Assembly: GCA_947574505.1 (NCBI GenBank)
Contig: CANPJW010000001.1
Span: forward strand, 1-64,000
Length of the DNA: 64,000 nt
Source: an uncultured Bacteroides sp.
GTDB lineage: Bacteria; Bacteroidota; Bacteroidia; Bacteroidales; Bacteroidaceae
Reading direction: 5' to 3'
Below are positions 17,938 through 26,568 of this stretch, piece by piece. Below the pieces are notes generated by a model. That model was not told the origin of the DNA. It did not search any database and saw nothing but the letters and a program-made list of their open reading frames with translations. Position 1 is the stretch's first letter; the number at the start of each line of letters is the position of its first letter. The position numbers were made by a program, and so were the translations under genes.

Positions 17938-19821
17938 ATGAAAAAACTATTACCATTGTGGATGTTCTTACCAATATTCCTTGTTTTAGCCGCTTGTTCT
18001 GACAACAGCGAAGATATAGACCGCTATTATGCAACTGTAAGTACTCCGAAAGTAACTACAACCACACCCACCTCGTTGACCGTCACCGCATCGGTTACAG
18101 GTGATCTGAACCAAATAGTCAAGAAAGGCTTCTGTTACAGTGCAGCAGCTTCCGTACCGACTATCAAAGACCACGTGGTGGATGCCGATGAGAATTTCAG
18201 TGCTTCCCTCTCAACCTTGACCTCCGGTACCTCCTACTATATCCGTGCATACGTCTACTGTGACAGCCGTTATGTCTATTCAGAGGTGGTCACGGCCACC
18301 ACAGAAAGCTTAAGCTTAGACGATGAACTCAAGAATTACGTGGCCCCCACCTACTCCGATGACTATACCTCGATAAGTGACTGGAGCAAACGCTCTCAAT
18401 GGAATCTTGCCAACGTACACGACCCCTCGGTTGTATTGGCCGAAGATGGTTATTATTACATGTATCAGACGGATGCTTCATACGGCAACGTCCACACCGC
18501 AGGCGGCCACTTCCACGGTCGTCGCTCCAAGGACCTTGTCAACTGGGAATACCTCGGCGGTACAATGAAGAACCTGCCCGAATGGGTAGTGCCCAAGCTC
18601 AATGAAATACGAAAAGAAATGGGACTTGCCGAAATCAATCCTAATGTTAATGACTTCGGCTATTGGGCTCCCGTAGTACGCAAGGTAAAGAACGGCCTCT
18701 ATCGCATGTACTATTCCATTGTCTGCCCCGGCACACTCAACGGTGCCAACACCTGGTCGGAGCGCGCCTTTATCGGCCTGATGGAAAACAACGATCCCTC
18801 CAACAACGACGGATGGGTAGACAAAGGCTACGTCATCACCAATGCTTCCGACAAAGGACTTAACTTCAACGTGAAGCCGGATGATTGGGCCAATTGCTAT
18901 TATAAATGGAATGCCATCGACCCCTCTTATGTCATCACGCCCGAAGGCGAGCACTGGTTGGTCTACGGTTCATGGCATAGCGGCATAGCCGCTCTCAAGC
19001 TCAATAGCGAAACAGGCAAGCCTGCCGAAAGTTTGGGCCAACCTTGGGCTACAGGCCAAGCACCTGCCGAGTATGGTCAGTTGATCGCCACCCGCCAGAC
19101 AGGTAACCGCTGGCAAGCCAGTGAAGGTCCCGAAGTCATTTACCGCGATGGCTACTACTACCTCTTCCTGGCCTACGACGCTCTCGACGTGCCCTATAAC
19201 ACCCGTGTGGTCCGCTCGAAAAGCATCACCGGTCCCTACGTGGGCATTGACGGCAAAGACGTGACCGCCGGTGCCGATGCACTGCCCATAGTGACTCATC
19301 CCTATAAGTTCAGCAAAGGCTACGGCTGGGTAGGCATCGCCCACTGCGCTATCTTCGACGATGGCAAAGACAACTGGTTCTACGCCTCACAAGGCCGTCT
19401 GCCTAAGGATGTTCCGGGCATCAACGCCAGCAACGCCATCATGATGGGGCACGTACGCAGCATCCGCTGGACGAAAGACGGTTGGCCTCTCGTAATGCCT
19501 GAACGCTACGGAGCCGTTCCCAAGGTAGCCATCACCGAAGAAGAATTGCCCGGCAATTGGGAACACATCGACCTTACATACAAATATGGAGAGCAGAGAA
19601 CTTCAGCAACAATGACTCTCGCCGCCGACCACACTATCACCGAAGGTACCTGGAAAGGCAGTACGTGGAGCTATGATGCCGCCCAACAGATTCTGACTGT
19701 CAACGGAGTGGAACTTTATCTGCAACGCGAAACCGACTGGGAAGCCAGTCCGCGCACCCATACCATCGTCTATGCCGGCTATGCCAACAACAAGACGTAT
19801 TGGGGAAAGAAGTCCAAATAA
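17938..19821 (+). CDS. GH43 endo-arabinanase-like lipoprotein with N-terminal FN3-like domain
   Basis: Secreted arabinan-cutting enzyme of the locus. The signal peptide ends in LAACSDNS, a lipobox, so it is probably anchored in the outer membrane. Residues about 30-125 form a fibronectin-III-like domain (GFCYSAAASVPTIKD; SGTSYYIRAYVY). The GH43 propeller follows with Asp in NVHDPSVVL (about 161), Asp in AIDPSYVITPEGEHWLVYG (about 327) and Glu in ASEGPEVIYRDG (about 397). The WLVYGSWHSGI and GPYVGIDGKD motifs are those of endo-1,5-arabinanase-like members. A C-terminal beta domain ends the protein. It is the last gene of the SusCD operon and would make oligosaccharides at the cell surface for import. 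Confidence 0.92.
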   Translation: MKKLLPLWMFLPIFLVLAACSDNSEDIDRYYATVSTPKVTTTTPTSLTVTASVTGDLNQIVKKGFCYSAAASVPTIKDHVVDADENFSASLSTLTSGTSYYIRAYVYCDSRYVYSEVVTATTESLSLDDELKNYVAPTYSDDYTSISDWSKRSQWNLANVHDPSVVLAEDGYYYMYQTDASYGNVHTAGGHFHGRRSKDLVNWEYLGGTMKNLPEWVVPKLNEIRKEMGLAEINPNVNDFGYWAPVVRKVKNGLYRMYYSIVCPGTLNGANTWSERAFIGLMENNDPSNNDGWVDKGYVITNASDKGLNFNVKPDDWANCYYKWNAIDPSYVITPEGEHWLVYGSWHSGIAALKLNSETGKPAESLGQPWATGQAPAEYGQLIATRQTGNRWQASEGPEVIYRDGYYYLFLAYDALDVPYNTRVVRSKSITGPYVGIDGKDVTAGADALPIVTHPYKFSKGYGWVGIAHCAIFDDGKDNWFYASQGRLPKDVPGINASNAIMMGHVRSIRWTKDGWPLVMPERYGAVPKVAITEEELPGNWEHIDLTYKYGEQRTSATMTLAADHTITEGTWKGSTWSYDAAQQILTVNGVELYLQRETDWEASPRTHTIVYAGYANNKTYWGKKSK

Positions 19822-19860
19822 ACATTCCCGCTCCGCACGCAAACTTCATATAGAAACACC

Positions 19861-19914
19861 ACCACTGCCCCGTAAAACAACACCAAGGTTTATGAGGCAG
19901 TGGTCCTGTTTTAC
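19861..19914. terminator. Two interleaved inverted repeats downstream of GH43
   Basis: ACCACTGCC (19861-19869) pairs with GGCAGTGGT (19896-19904), while GTAAAACA (19872-19879) pairs with TGTTTTAC (19907-19914). The pairs interlock, so both stems can coexist only as a pseudoknot; otherwise they are alternatives. The first is the probable terminator of the SusCD operon. The rest of the gap to cysS (about 19915-20160) is AT-rich with no gene seen. Confidence 0.5.
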
Positions 19915-20167
19915 AAATCAATAGCAGAGATTAAAGAGCATAAACAGAAACAAGAGAAACCTATTTCATGAAAAGGAAAAAGAGTTAGGTTCCCTAATCT
20001 CCATACAAAAAATCATCATTCTGTTCTTTTACATTCAAAGACAACCTACTTTTATTTATTACCATAAATCTCTATCCTTTAAACCAACAAACACCATTTG
20101 TAGACAAGCAGAGGACATCAGCATCAGATTTTTTGTTAATTATTAGCCAAATACACACTTTAATTTA

Positions 20168-20175
20168 TAACTTTG
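20168..20175 (+). promoter_or_regulatory. -7 box for cysS
   Basis: TAACTTTG is a perfect TAnnTTTG match, 20 bp before the cysS ATG at 20196. Confidence 0.6.
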
Positions 20176-20195
20176 CAATTCTAATAGAATGAATT

Positions 20196-21677
20196 ATGGA
20201 AAATAAACTAACCATTTACAATACATTAAGCCGTCAAAAGGAACTTTTCGTTCCCTTGCATGCCCCTCATGTAGGTATGTATGTATGCGGTCCTACCGTA
20301 TATGGCGATGCCCATTTAGGACACGCACGCCCCGCCATCACGTTCGATATCCTGTTCCGTTATCTTACCCATCTGGGATACAAGGTACGTTATGTCCGTA
20401 ACATTACCGATGTCGGTCATCTGGAACACGATGCAGACGAAGGCGAAGATAAAATCGCCAAAAAGGCCCGTCTGGAGCAACTGGAACCCATGGAAGTAGT
20501 GCAATATTACCTCAATCGCTACCACAAGGCAATGGAAGCCTTGAATGTACTTCCACCCAGTATCGAGCCACATGCATCAGGCCATATCATTGAACAGATA
20601 GAACTGGTAGAAGAAATTCTGAAAAACGGCTATGCTTATGAAAGTGAAGGTTCCGTTTATTTCGATGTAGCAAAATACAACAAAGACCATCATTACGGCA
20701 AACTGTCCGGCCGCAACCTGGACGATGTGCTAAACACCACCCGCGAACTGGACGGTCAAAGCGAGAAGCGCAATCCTGCCGATTTCGCCCTGTGGAAATG
20801 TGCACAACCCGAACATATCATGCGCTGGCCCAGCCCGTGGAGTAACGGATTCCCCGGTTGGCATTGTGAATGTACCGCAATGGGTAAGAAATACCTGGGC
20901 GAGCATTTCGATATTCACGGAGGGGGAATGGACTTAATTTTCCCACACCACGAATGTGAAATCGCACAAAGCGTGGCTTCACAAGGAGATGACATGGTTC
21001 ACTATTGGATGCACAACAACATGATTACCATTAATGGACAGAAGATGGGAAAATCATACGGCAACTTCATTAACTTGGATGAGTTCTTCCACGGTACCCA
21101 CAAGTTACTGACCCAAGCCTACAGCCCCATGACCATCCGTTTCTTCATCCTTCAGGCACATTACCGCAGTACAGTGGACTTCAGTAACGAAGCATTACAA
21201 GCAGCCGAAAAAGGATTGGAACGGCTGACAGAAGCTGTGAAAGGTCTTGAACGCATCACTCCGGCAACACAAACCACCGGCATAGAGGGGGTAAAAGACT
21301 TGCGTGAAAAGTGTTATACAGCCATGAATGATGACTTGAACTCACCGATTGTCATTGCCCATCTGTTTGACGGCGCCCGTATGATTAATACGGTTCTGGA
21401 CAAGAAAGCCACTATTTCCGCAGAAGATCTGGAAGAACTGAAAAGTGTGTTCCATCTCTTTATGTACGAAATCCTGGGTCTGAAAGAAGAAGCCGCCAAT
21501 AACGAGGCACGTGAAGAGGCATACGGCAAAGTAGTAGATATGCTGCTGGAACAACGTATGAAAGCCAAAGCCAATAAAGACTGGGCTACAAGCGATAAAA
21601 TCCGTGATGAGCTGGCCGCTCTTGGCTTTGAAGTGAAAGATACCAAAGACGGTTTCACATGGAAACTGAATAAATAG
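20196..21677 (+). CDS. cysS: Cysteinyl-tRNA synthetase
   Basis: Class I aminoacyl-tRNA synthetase that charges tRNA-Cys in the cytoplasm. The HIGH signature appears as HLGH in [13 protein letters not shown] and the KMSKS loop as KMGKS ([11 protein letters not shown]). Zn-binding Cys and His residues are seen in [20 protein letters not shown] and FPHHECEIA. The catalytic Rossmann fold is followed by the helical DALR-type domain (about residues 350-440) and the C-terminal anticodon region. The 493-residue length is normal. It is a housekeeping gene with its own promoter and is not part of either flanking locus. Confidence 0.98.
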   Translation: MENKLTIYNTLSRQKELFVPLHAPHVGMYVCGPTVYGDAHLGHARPAITFDILFRYLTHLGYKVRYVRNITDVGHLEHDADEGEDKIAKKARLEQLEPMEVVQYYLNRYHKAMEALNVLPPSIEPHASGHIIEQIELVEEILKNGYAYESEGSVYFDVAKYNKDHHYGKLSGRNLDDVLNTTRELDGQSEKRNPADFALWKCAQPEHIMRWPSPWSNGFPGWHCECTAMGKKYLGEHFDIHGGGMDLIFPHHECEIAQSVASQGDDMVHYWMHNNMITINGQKMGKSYGNFINLDEFFHGTHKLLTQAYSPMTIRFFILQAHYRSTVDFSNEALQAAEKGLERLTEAVKGLERITPATQTTGIEGVKDLREKCYTAMNDDLNSPIVIAHLFDGARMINTVLDKKATISAEDLEELKSVFHLFMYEILGLKEEAANNEAREEAYGKVVDMLLEQRMKAKANKDWATSDKIRDELAALGFEVKDTKDGFTWKLNK

Positions 21678-21701
21678 GATACATAGAGCGACACTATATT
21701 T

Positions 21702-21795
21702 TTCACCACAGACTATACAGATTCACACAGATTACCCACCTGACAATCAATGACTTAAGAAGCATCTGCGTTTATTTGTATAATCTGTGGTGAAC
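21702..21795. repeat. Short element with inverted ends, CCACAGA/TCTGTGG type
   Basis: TTCACCACAGACTATA (21702-21717) is the inverted copy of TATAATCTGTGGTGAA (21779-21795) with one mismatch; an extra TTCACACAGATT lies inside. The roughly 94-bp element sits between cysS and the ammonia-lyase. It resembles the ACACAGATT-type intergenic repeats common in many bacterial genomes and may fold into a terminator-like hairpin. Confidence 0.6.
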
Positions 21796-21859
21796 CTTTC
21801 AGATAACCATCAAAACTGAAAAATCTCCCTTCGGATGGTAATACTTATTTTTAAATAAC

Positions 21860-21867
21860 TATTTTTG
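21860..21867 (+). promoter_or_regulatory. -7 box for the first APE operon
   Basis: TATTTTTG matches TAnnTTTG. Its last bases are the TTG that could be misread as a start codon at 21865; transcription would begin just after it, leaving a leader of roughly 30 nt before the ATG at 21904. This promoter would drive the ammonia-lyase and the tightly packed genes that follow. Confidence 0.65.
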
Positions 21868-21903
21868 CGGAAATTATACAAAACTGCTTATCACACCAAT
21901 CCA

Positions 21904-23436
21904 ATGCTAGCTGAGAATAAGATAACTTTAGCGTCCCTGTATAAGATTTTGTTTGAAGAAGAGCCACTGACACTCTCCGACCAATGTATGCAAAAATTGG
22001 AAGAGAGTTTCCATTTTCTGAAAACATTCTCCAACGACAAGATCATCTATGGCATCAATACCGGCTTTGGACCGATGGCCCAATACCGTATTGAAGATGA
22101 ATCCTTGTCACAATTACAGTATAATATCATCCGCAGCCATGCCACCGGAGCAGGGCAACCCCTTCCGGAACTCTATGTCAAAGCTGCCATGATAGCGCGT
22201 CTCTATACTTTTCTGCAAGGAAAATCCGGCATACATAAAGAACTGGCATTGCTCATTACCGAGTTTATCAACCGGGGGATTACTCCATACGTACCCGAAC
22301 ACGGCAGTGTAGGGGCCAGTGGCGATTTGGTACAGCTTGCCCATATCGCCCTCACCCTGATTGGAGAAGGAGAGGTCTTTTACCAAGGCAAGAAAAGAGA
22401 TACGGCATCCGTTTTGGCGGAAAACGGATTGCAACCCTTCAAAATGCATATCCGCGAAGGGCTTTCAGTGACCAACGGCACTTCGGTAATGACAGGTATA
22501 GGCATTGTCAACCTGATTTATGCCCGCCAACTGATGCATTGGGCAGTAGGCGCATCGGTCATGATGAATGAAATTGCCGCCTCGTACGATGATTTCATGT
22601 CCGAACCGCTGAACGAAGCCAAACGGCATGAAGGACAGCAAGAGATAGCCCGCATGATGCGCCAATGGGTGGAAGGCAGCCAATGTGTACGCAAAAGAGA
22701 GAATGAACTTTACAACGGAAAACACGAAGAGAAAATCTTCACCCATAAGGTTCAACCCTATTATTCGTTGCGCTGCATCCCACAGATTCTAGGACCGGTT
22801 TATGATGAATTGCTCAATGCCGAAAAAGTATTGATAAACGAAATAAATTCAGCCTGTGACAACCCGATAGTGGACCCCGACACGCAAAACGTGTATCATG
22901 GCGGTAATTTTCACGGAGATTACGTTTCTTTTGAAATGGATAAACTGAAAATAGCGGTCACCAAACTGGCCATGCTTGCCGAACGGCAGATCAATTACTT
23001 GTTTCACGACCGCATCAACGGCATTCTGCCCCCCTTTGTCAATATGGGAGTGCTGGGATTGAACTATGGTTTGCAGGCGTCACAATTTACCGCGACTTCT
23101 ACCACAGCGGAGTGCCAGACTTTGTCCAATCCGATGTATGTGCATAGCATCCCCAACAACAATGACAATCAGGATATTGTAAGCATGGGAACCAATTCCG
23201 CACTACTGGCAAAAACAGTCATAGAAAATGCTTATCAGGTGATGGCTATCCTGATGATGGGTATTGTACAAGCTGTAGACTGTTTGGAAATAGCCGGTCG
23301 GCTAAGCCCCCGGTCACAACAAGTATATAAAGAGATACGAGCATTTTTTCCTGTATTCCGGGAAGATACGCCTAAATATAAAGAGATAGAAAGAATGATG
23401 GTATATCTTAAAAAAGGGAGGTTTCAAGAAAAATGA
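21904..23436 (+). CDS. Aromatic amino acid ammonia-lyase, tyrosine ammonia-lyase-like (MIO family)
   Basis: Deaminates an aromatic amino acid to the matching aryl-acrylate; here probably tyrosine to 4-coumarate, the aryl starter of the polyene. The self-forming MIO cofactor triad Ala138-Ser139-Gly140 lies in GSVGASGDLVQLAH. Other family motifs are YGINTGFGPMAQYRI, NSACDNPIVD, YHGGNFHGDY and HSIPNNNDNQDIVSMGTN. The GPMAQYRI segment in the substrate-selecting loop resembles the tyrosine ammonia-lyases of flexirubin-making Bacteroidetes more than classical HutH. No other hut genes lie near. Its stop overlaps the next ATG (ATGA at 23433-23436). Histidine as substrate cannot be excluded from sequence. 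Confidence 0.85.
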   Translation: MLAENKITLASLYKILFEEEPLTLSDQCMQKLEESFHFLKTFSNDKIIYGINTGFGPMAQYRIEDESLSQLQYNIIRSHATGAGQPLPELYVKAAMIARLYTFLQGKSGIHKELALLITEFINRGITPYVPEHGSVGASGDLVQLAHIALTLIGEGEVFYQGKKRDTASVLAENGLQPFKMHIREGLSVTNGTSVMTGIGIVNLIYARQLMHWAVGASVMMNEIAASYDDFMSEPLNEAKRHEGQQEIARMMRQWVEGSQCVRKRENELYNGKHEEKIFTHKVQPYYSLRCIPQILGPVYDELLNAEKVLINEINSACDNPIVDPDTQNVYHGGNFHGDYVSFEMDKLKIAVTKLAMLAERQINYLFHDRINGILPPFVNMGVLGLNYGLQASQFTATSTTAECQTLSNPMYVHSIPNNNDNQDIVSMGTNSALLAKTVIENAYQVMAILMMGIVQAVDCLEIAGRLSPRSQQVYKEIRAFFPVFREDTPKYKEIERMMVYLKKGRFQEK

Positions 23437-24161
23437 AATACGCATTAGTAACAGGAGGAAGCCGGGGCATCGGACGGGCTGTATGTCTGAAACTGGCCGA
23501 AATGGGATATCATATACTGATAAACTACCAAAGCAACGATACGGAAGCCGAAGCCACCCTGCAACAGATACGGGAACAAGGCTCGGACGGCGAACTGATG
23601 AAATTTGACGTGACAGACGCAGTAGCCACACACGCCGCACTGAACGGCTGGATGGAGAAGCATCCCGATACCTACATTGAGGTACTGGTGAACAATGCCG
23701 GTATACGCCGTGATAACCTGATGCTGTGGATGGAACAGGATGAATGGAGCCGGGTGTTGGATATCAGCCTGAACGGTTTCTTTAACGTCACCCAACCCTT
23801 GCTGAAAAATATGCTGGTAAAGCGATTCGGACGTATCATCAACATCGTTTCCCTGTCGGGTATCAAAGGAATGCCGGGACAAACCAACTATTCGGCAGCC
23901 AAAGGCGGAATGATAGCCGCCACCAAAGCACTGGCACAGGAAGTGGCCAGAAAACACGTGACGGTGAACGCCGTAGCACCGGGATTTATCCGCACGGATA
24001 TGACCAACGGCATTGATGAAAATGAATGGAAAAAACAGATACCGGCAGGACGGTTCGGCGAACCCGGAGAAGTAGCCGCACTGGTAGGCTTCCTGGCATC
24101 GGAACAAGCCTCCTATATCACCGGAGAAGTAATTTCCATCAATGGAGGAATCTATACATAA
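23433..24161 (+). CDS. FabG-like 3-oxoacyl-ACP reductase (APE ketoreductase)
   Basis: Short-chain dehydrogenase expected to reduce the beta-keto group after each polyene elongation, using NADPH. The Rossmann motif VTGGSRGIGRAV is at the N-terminus and NNAGIRRDNL follows at about residue 90. The catalytic Ser/Tyr/Lys set is in IVSLSGIKGMPGQTNYSAAK (Tyr about 153, Lys about 157). At 242 residues it has the standard FabG size. Translationally coupled to the ammonia-lyase by a 4-nt overlap, which ties it to the cluster instead of general fatty-acid synthesis. Confidence 0.92.
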   Translation: MKYALVTGGSRGIGRAVCLKLAEMGYHILINYQSNDTEAEATLQQIREQGSDGELMKFDVTDAVATHAALNGWMEKHPDTYIEVLVNNAGIRRDNLMLWMEQDEWSRVLDISLNGFFNVTQPLLKNMLVKRFGRIINIVSLSGIKGMPGQTNYSAAKGGMIAATKALAQEVARKHVTVNAVAPGFIRTDMTNGIDENEWKKQIPAGRFGEPGEVAALVGFLASEQASYITGEVISINGGIYT

Positions 24162-24168
24162 GCAGAAG

Positions 24169-25398
24169 ATGAGAAGAGTAGTGATTACAGGCATGGGTAT
24201 TTATTCGTGCATAGGCAAGAACCAAGATGAGGTGAAAGACTCTTTGTTCCAAGGGCGTTCCGGCATCGGCATCGATCCGGCACGTAAAGAGATGGGGTAT
24301 TTTTCCGCATTGACAGGACTTGTCGAACGTCCTGATTTAAAGAAGTTATTGGACCGCAAAAAGAGACATAGCCTCGCCGAACAGGGAGAATATGCCTATA
24401 TGGCTACCTTGGAGGCATTCCGTCAGGCACAAATAGACGAGGAGTTTTTATTGGATCATGAAGTAGGCATATTGTATGGAAATGACAGTAGCGCCGCTCC
24501 GGTAATCGAGGCCATTGATGTCATTCGTGCCAAGAAGAATACGGCTATGGTGGGCTCCGGTTCTATCTTCCAGTCCATGAACTCTACGATTACCATGAAC
24601 CTTTCGGTTATTTTCCATTTGAAGGGAATTAATTTTACCATATCGGGAGCTTGTGCCAGCGGTTCACACGCCATCGGCATGGCGTATCTTCTTATTAAAT
24701 CAGGACTTCAGGATTGCATTCTGTGCGGAGGGGCACAAGAGGTAAATCCTTACTCCGTGGGTAGTTTCGACGGATTGGGCGCGTTCTCCACCCGTGAGGA
24801 CGAACCGGAAAAGGCATCGCGCCCCTTTGACAAGGGACGGGACGGTTTGGTACCCAGCGGAGGAGGCGCCAGCCTGGTACTCGAAAGTTATGAATCAGCC
24901 GTAAGGCGCGGAGCTACTATTCTGGCAGAAGTCATAGGATACGGTTTTTCATCCAACGGAGATCATATTTCCGTACCGAATGTGGACGGTCCCAGACGCT
25001 CTTTACAGATGGCAATCAACGATGCGGGCATTCCCTTGGAAGAAATCCAATATATCAATGCACACGCCACTTCCACCCCCGTGGGAGATTTGAATGAGGC
25101 AAAAGCCATAGCGGAAGTGTTTGGAAACCATCGGCCCTATGTCACATCCACCAAGTCACAAACCGGACATGAGATGTGGATGGCAGGCGCCAGTGAAGTC
25201 ATTTATTCCATCTTGATGATGAATAACGGATTTATCGCTCCTAATCTCAATTTTGAAGAACCCGATGAAGCCTCTGCTCTGCTGAACATCCCCTCCCGGA
25301 GGATAGAAACGGAATTTGACACCTTCTTGTCCAACTCATTCGGATTCGGAGGAACCAATTCCTCACTGATTATCCGTAAATTTAAAGAAAACAATTAA
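24169..25398 (+). CDS. Beta-ketoacyl-ACP synthase I (APE cluster ketosynthase 1)
   Basis: FabF/FabB-like condensing enzyme of 409 residues. The active-site Cys162 is in SGACASGSHAIG, and the two catalytic His residues are in INAHATSTPVGD and SQTGHEMWMAGASE. It therefore has the full Cys-His-His set. It starts 7 bp after the ketoreductase stop; the ATG at 24169 is preferred over an in-frame ATG at 24142 that would overlap the previous gene, because it begins directly with the family start MRRVVITGMG and has AGAAG just before it. Together with the Cys-less homologue at 31682 or with another KS here it could form the polyene-extending heterodimer; which KS does what cannot be told from sequence. 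Confidence 0.9.
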   Translation: MRRVVITGMGIYSCIGKNQDEVKDSLFQGRSGIGIDPARKEMGYFSALTGLVERPDLKKLLDRKKRHSLAEQGEYAYMATLEAFRQAQIDEEFLLDHEVGILYGNDSSAAPVIEAIDVIRAKKNTAMVGSGSIFQSMNSTITMNLSVIFHLKGINFTISGACASGSHAIGMAYLLIKSGLQDCILCGGAQEVNPYSVGSFDGLGAFSTREDEPEKASRPFDKGRDGLVPSGGGASLVLESYESAVRRGATILAEVIGYGFSSNGDHISVPNVDGPRRSLQMAINDAGIPLEEIQYINAHATSTPVGDLNEAKAIAEVFGNHRPYVTSTKSQTGHEMWMAGASEVIYSILMMNNGFIAPNLNFEEPDEASALLNIPSRRIETEFDTFLSNSFGFGGTNSSLIIRKFKENN

Positions 25399-25419
25399 TT
25401 CAAACCAATATATAAATTT

Positions 25420-25671
25420 ATGACCAACGAAGAAATCATCGAAAAGATCAGAACCACCCTGGCCGAAGAATTTGAGATTGATGTAGAACAGATCCAACCG
25501 GACGCACCCTTGATGCAAACCTTGGAATTGGATAGCCTTGACCTGGTGGATATGGTAGTACTGATTGACAAGAATTTCGGTTTCACCGTTACAGCCAAAG
25601 ATTTTGCCGGTATCAAAACCTTCCAGGATTTCTATAATCTGGTAATTTCACATATGCAAAAAGAAGACTGA
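25420..25671 (+). CDS. Acyl carrier protein 1
   Basis: Small acidic four-helix carrier protein (83 residues). The phosphopantetheine attachment Ser39 lies in LELDSLDLVDM, the classic DSL motif. It would hold the growing polyene chain or the aryl starter as a thioester. The stop overlaps the start of the acyltransferase by one base (TGATG at 25669-25673). No phosphopantetheinyl transferase gene is seen in the window, so activation would rely on a gene elsewhere. Confidence 0.93.
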   Translation: MTNEEIIEKIRTTLAEEFEIDVEQIQPDAPLMQTLELDSLDLVDMVVLIDKNFGFTVTAKDFAGIKTFQDFYNLVISHMQKED

Positions 25672-26555
25672 TGTCCGAAACATGGAAAGGTAAGACAAGA
25701 GGAGGCATATTCGGATACATGTTCTTTATCTACATGATCCGCTGTCTGGGGATAACTGCGGCCTACGGCTTCCTGGCATTGGTCGTCCTCTACTTCATAC
25801 CTTTCGCACCGAAAGCAACGGGCAATACTTGGAGTTACGCACGGAACAGGCTGAAATACGGACGGCTGAAATCCGTCGCACTGCTCCTGAAAAACTATTA
25901 CCGGCTGGGACAAATATTGATTGACAAAGTGGCCATCGGCAACGGAATGACCGGCAAGTATCATTTCAAGTTTGAGAACTATCAGGCATTTTTAGACGTA
26001 CTAAACGGAAACACCGGAGTAATTATGATTGGCGCCCATGTGGGCAACTGGGAAATAGGCGCTCCTTTCTTCGATGAATATGGCAAAAAGATCAATATCG
26101 TCATGTTTGACGCCGAACACGAACGGATAAAGGAGATTTTGGAAAAGAACGCCTCTACGCGAGACTACAAAATAATTCCGGTGAATGAAGACAGCCTGAC
26201 ACATGTATTCCGCATCACGGAAGCGCTGGACCGCCGGGAGTATGTCTGCTTTCAGGGAGACCGCTATCTGAATAAAGAGAAATTACTCACGACTTCTTTC
26301 ATGGGAAAAGAAGCCAAATTTCCGATGGGCCCTTTCCTGCTGGCTTCGAAGTTAAAAGTACCCGTCGTATTCTATTTTGCCATGCGTGAAGCCCAAAGAA
26401 CGTATCGTTTCCATTTCTTTATAGCCGAGACAGTAGTACGGACGAAAGAGAAACGGGCCGAACAGGCATTATTGGAGCAATATACACAAACGCTGGAAAA
26501 GATTGTCCGGCAGTATCCGGAACAATGGTTCAATTACTACCCGTTCTGGACATAA
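25671..26555 (+). CDS. LpxL/HtrB-like lipid acyltransferase
   Basis: Member of the lysophospholipid/lipid A acyltransferase family, probably at the inner membrane. The catalytic HX4E motif is visible as HVGNWE in MIGAHVGNWEIGAPF (about residues 120-128), followed by a second block, CFQGDRYLNKE, and PMGPFLLASKLKVPVV. An N-terminal hydrophobic segment (about residues 14-40) would anchor it. The 294-residue length is usual. In APE clusters such enzymes attach the aryl-polyene acid to a lipid-like glycerol or sugar core; that role is inferred from context. Confidence 0.85.
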   Translation: MSETWKGKTRGGIFGYMFFIYMIRCLGITAAYGFLALVVLYFIPFAPKATGNTWSYARNRLKYGRLKSVALLLKNYYRLGQILIDKVAIGNGMTGKYHFKFENYQAFLDVLNGNTGVIMIGAHVGNWEIGAPFFDEYGKKINIVMFDAEHERIKEILEKNASTRDYKIIPVNEDSLTHVFRITEALDRREYVCFQGDRYLNKEKLLTTSFMGKEAKFPMGPFLLASKLKVPVVFYFAMREAQRTYRFHFFIAETVVRTKEKRAEQALLEQYTQTLEKIVRQYPEQWFNYYPFWT

Positions 26556-26568
26556 AAATAAATCTGGT

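Noticed and set aside
21865..21903. TTG start adding 13 residues to the ammonia-lyase
   Set aside because: The TTG is the end of the TATTTTTG -7 box, so it would not be in the mRNA; the ATG at 21904 fits.
21904..23436. Histidine degradation gene (hutH)
   Set aside because: No hutU, hutI or hutG nearby, coupled to a ketoreductase, and loop motifs nearer to tyrosine ammonia-lyases.
23445..24194. 249-codon ORF opposite to the ketoreductase
   Set aside because: Antisense shadow; the plus-strand protein has clear SDR motifs.
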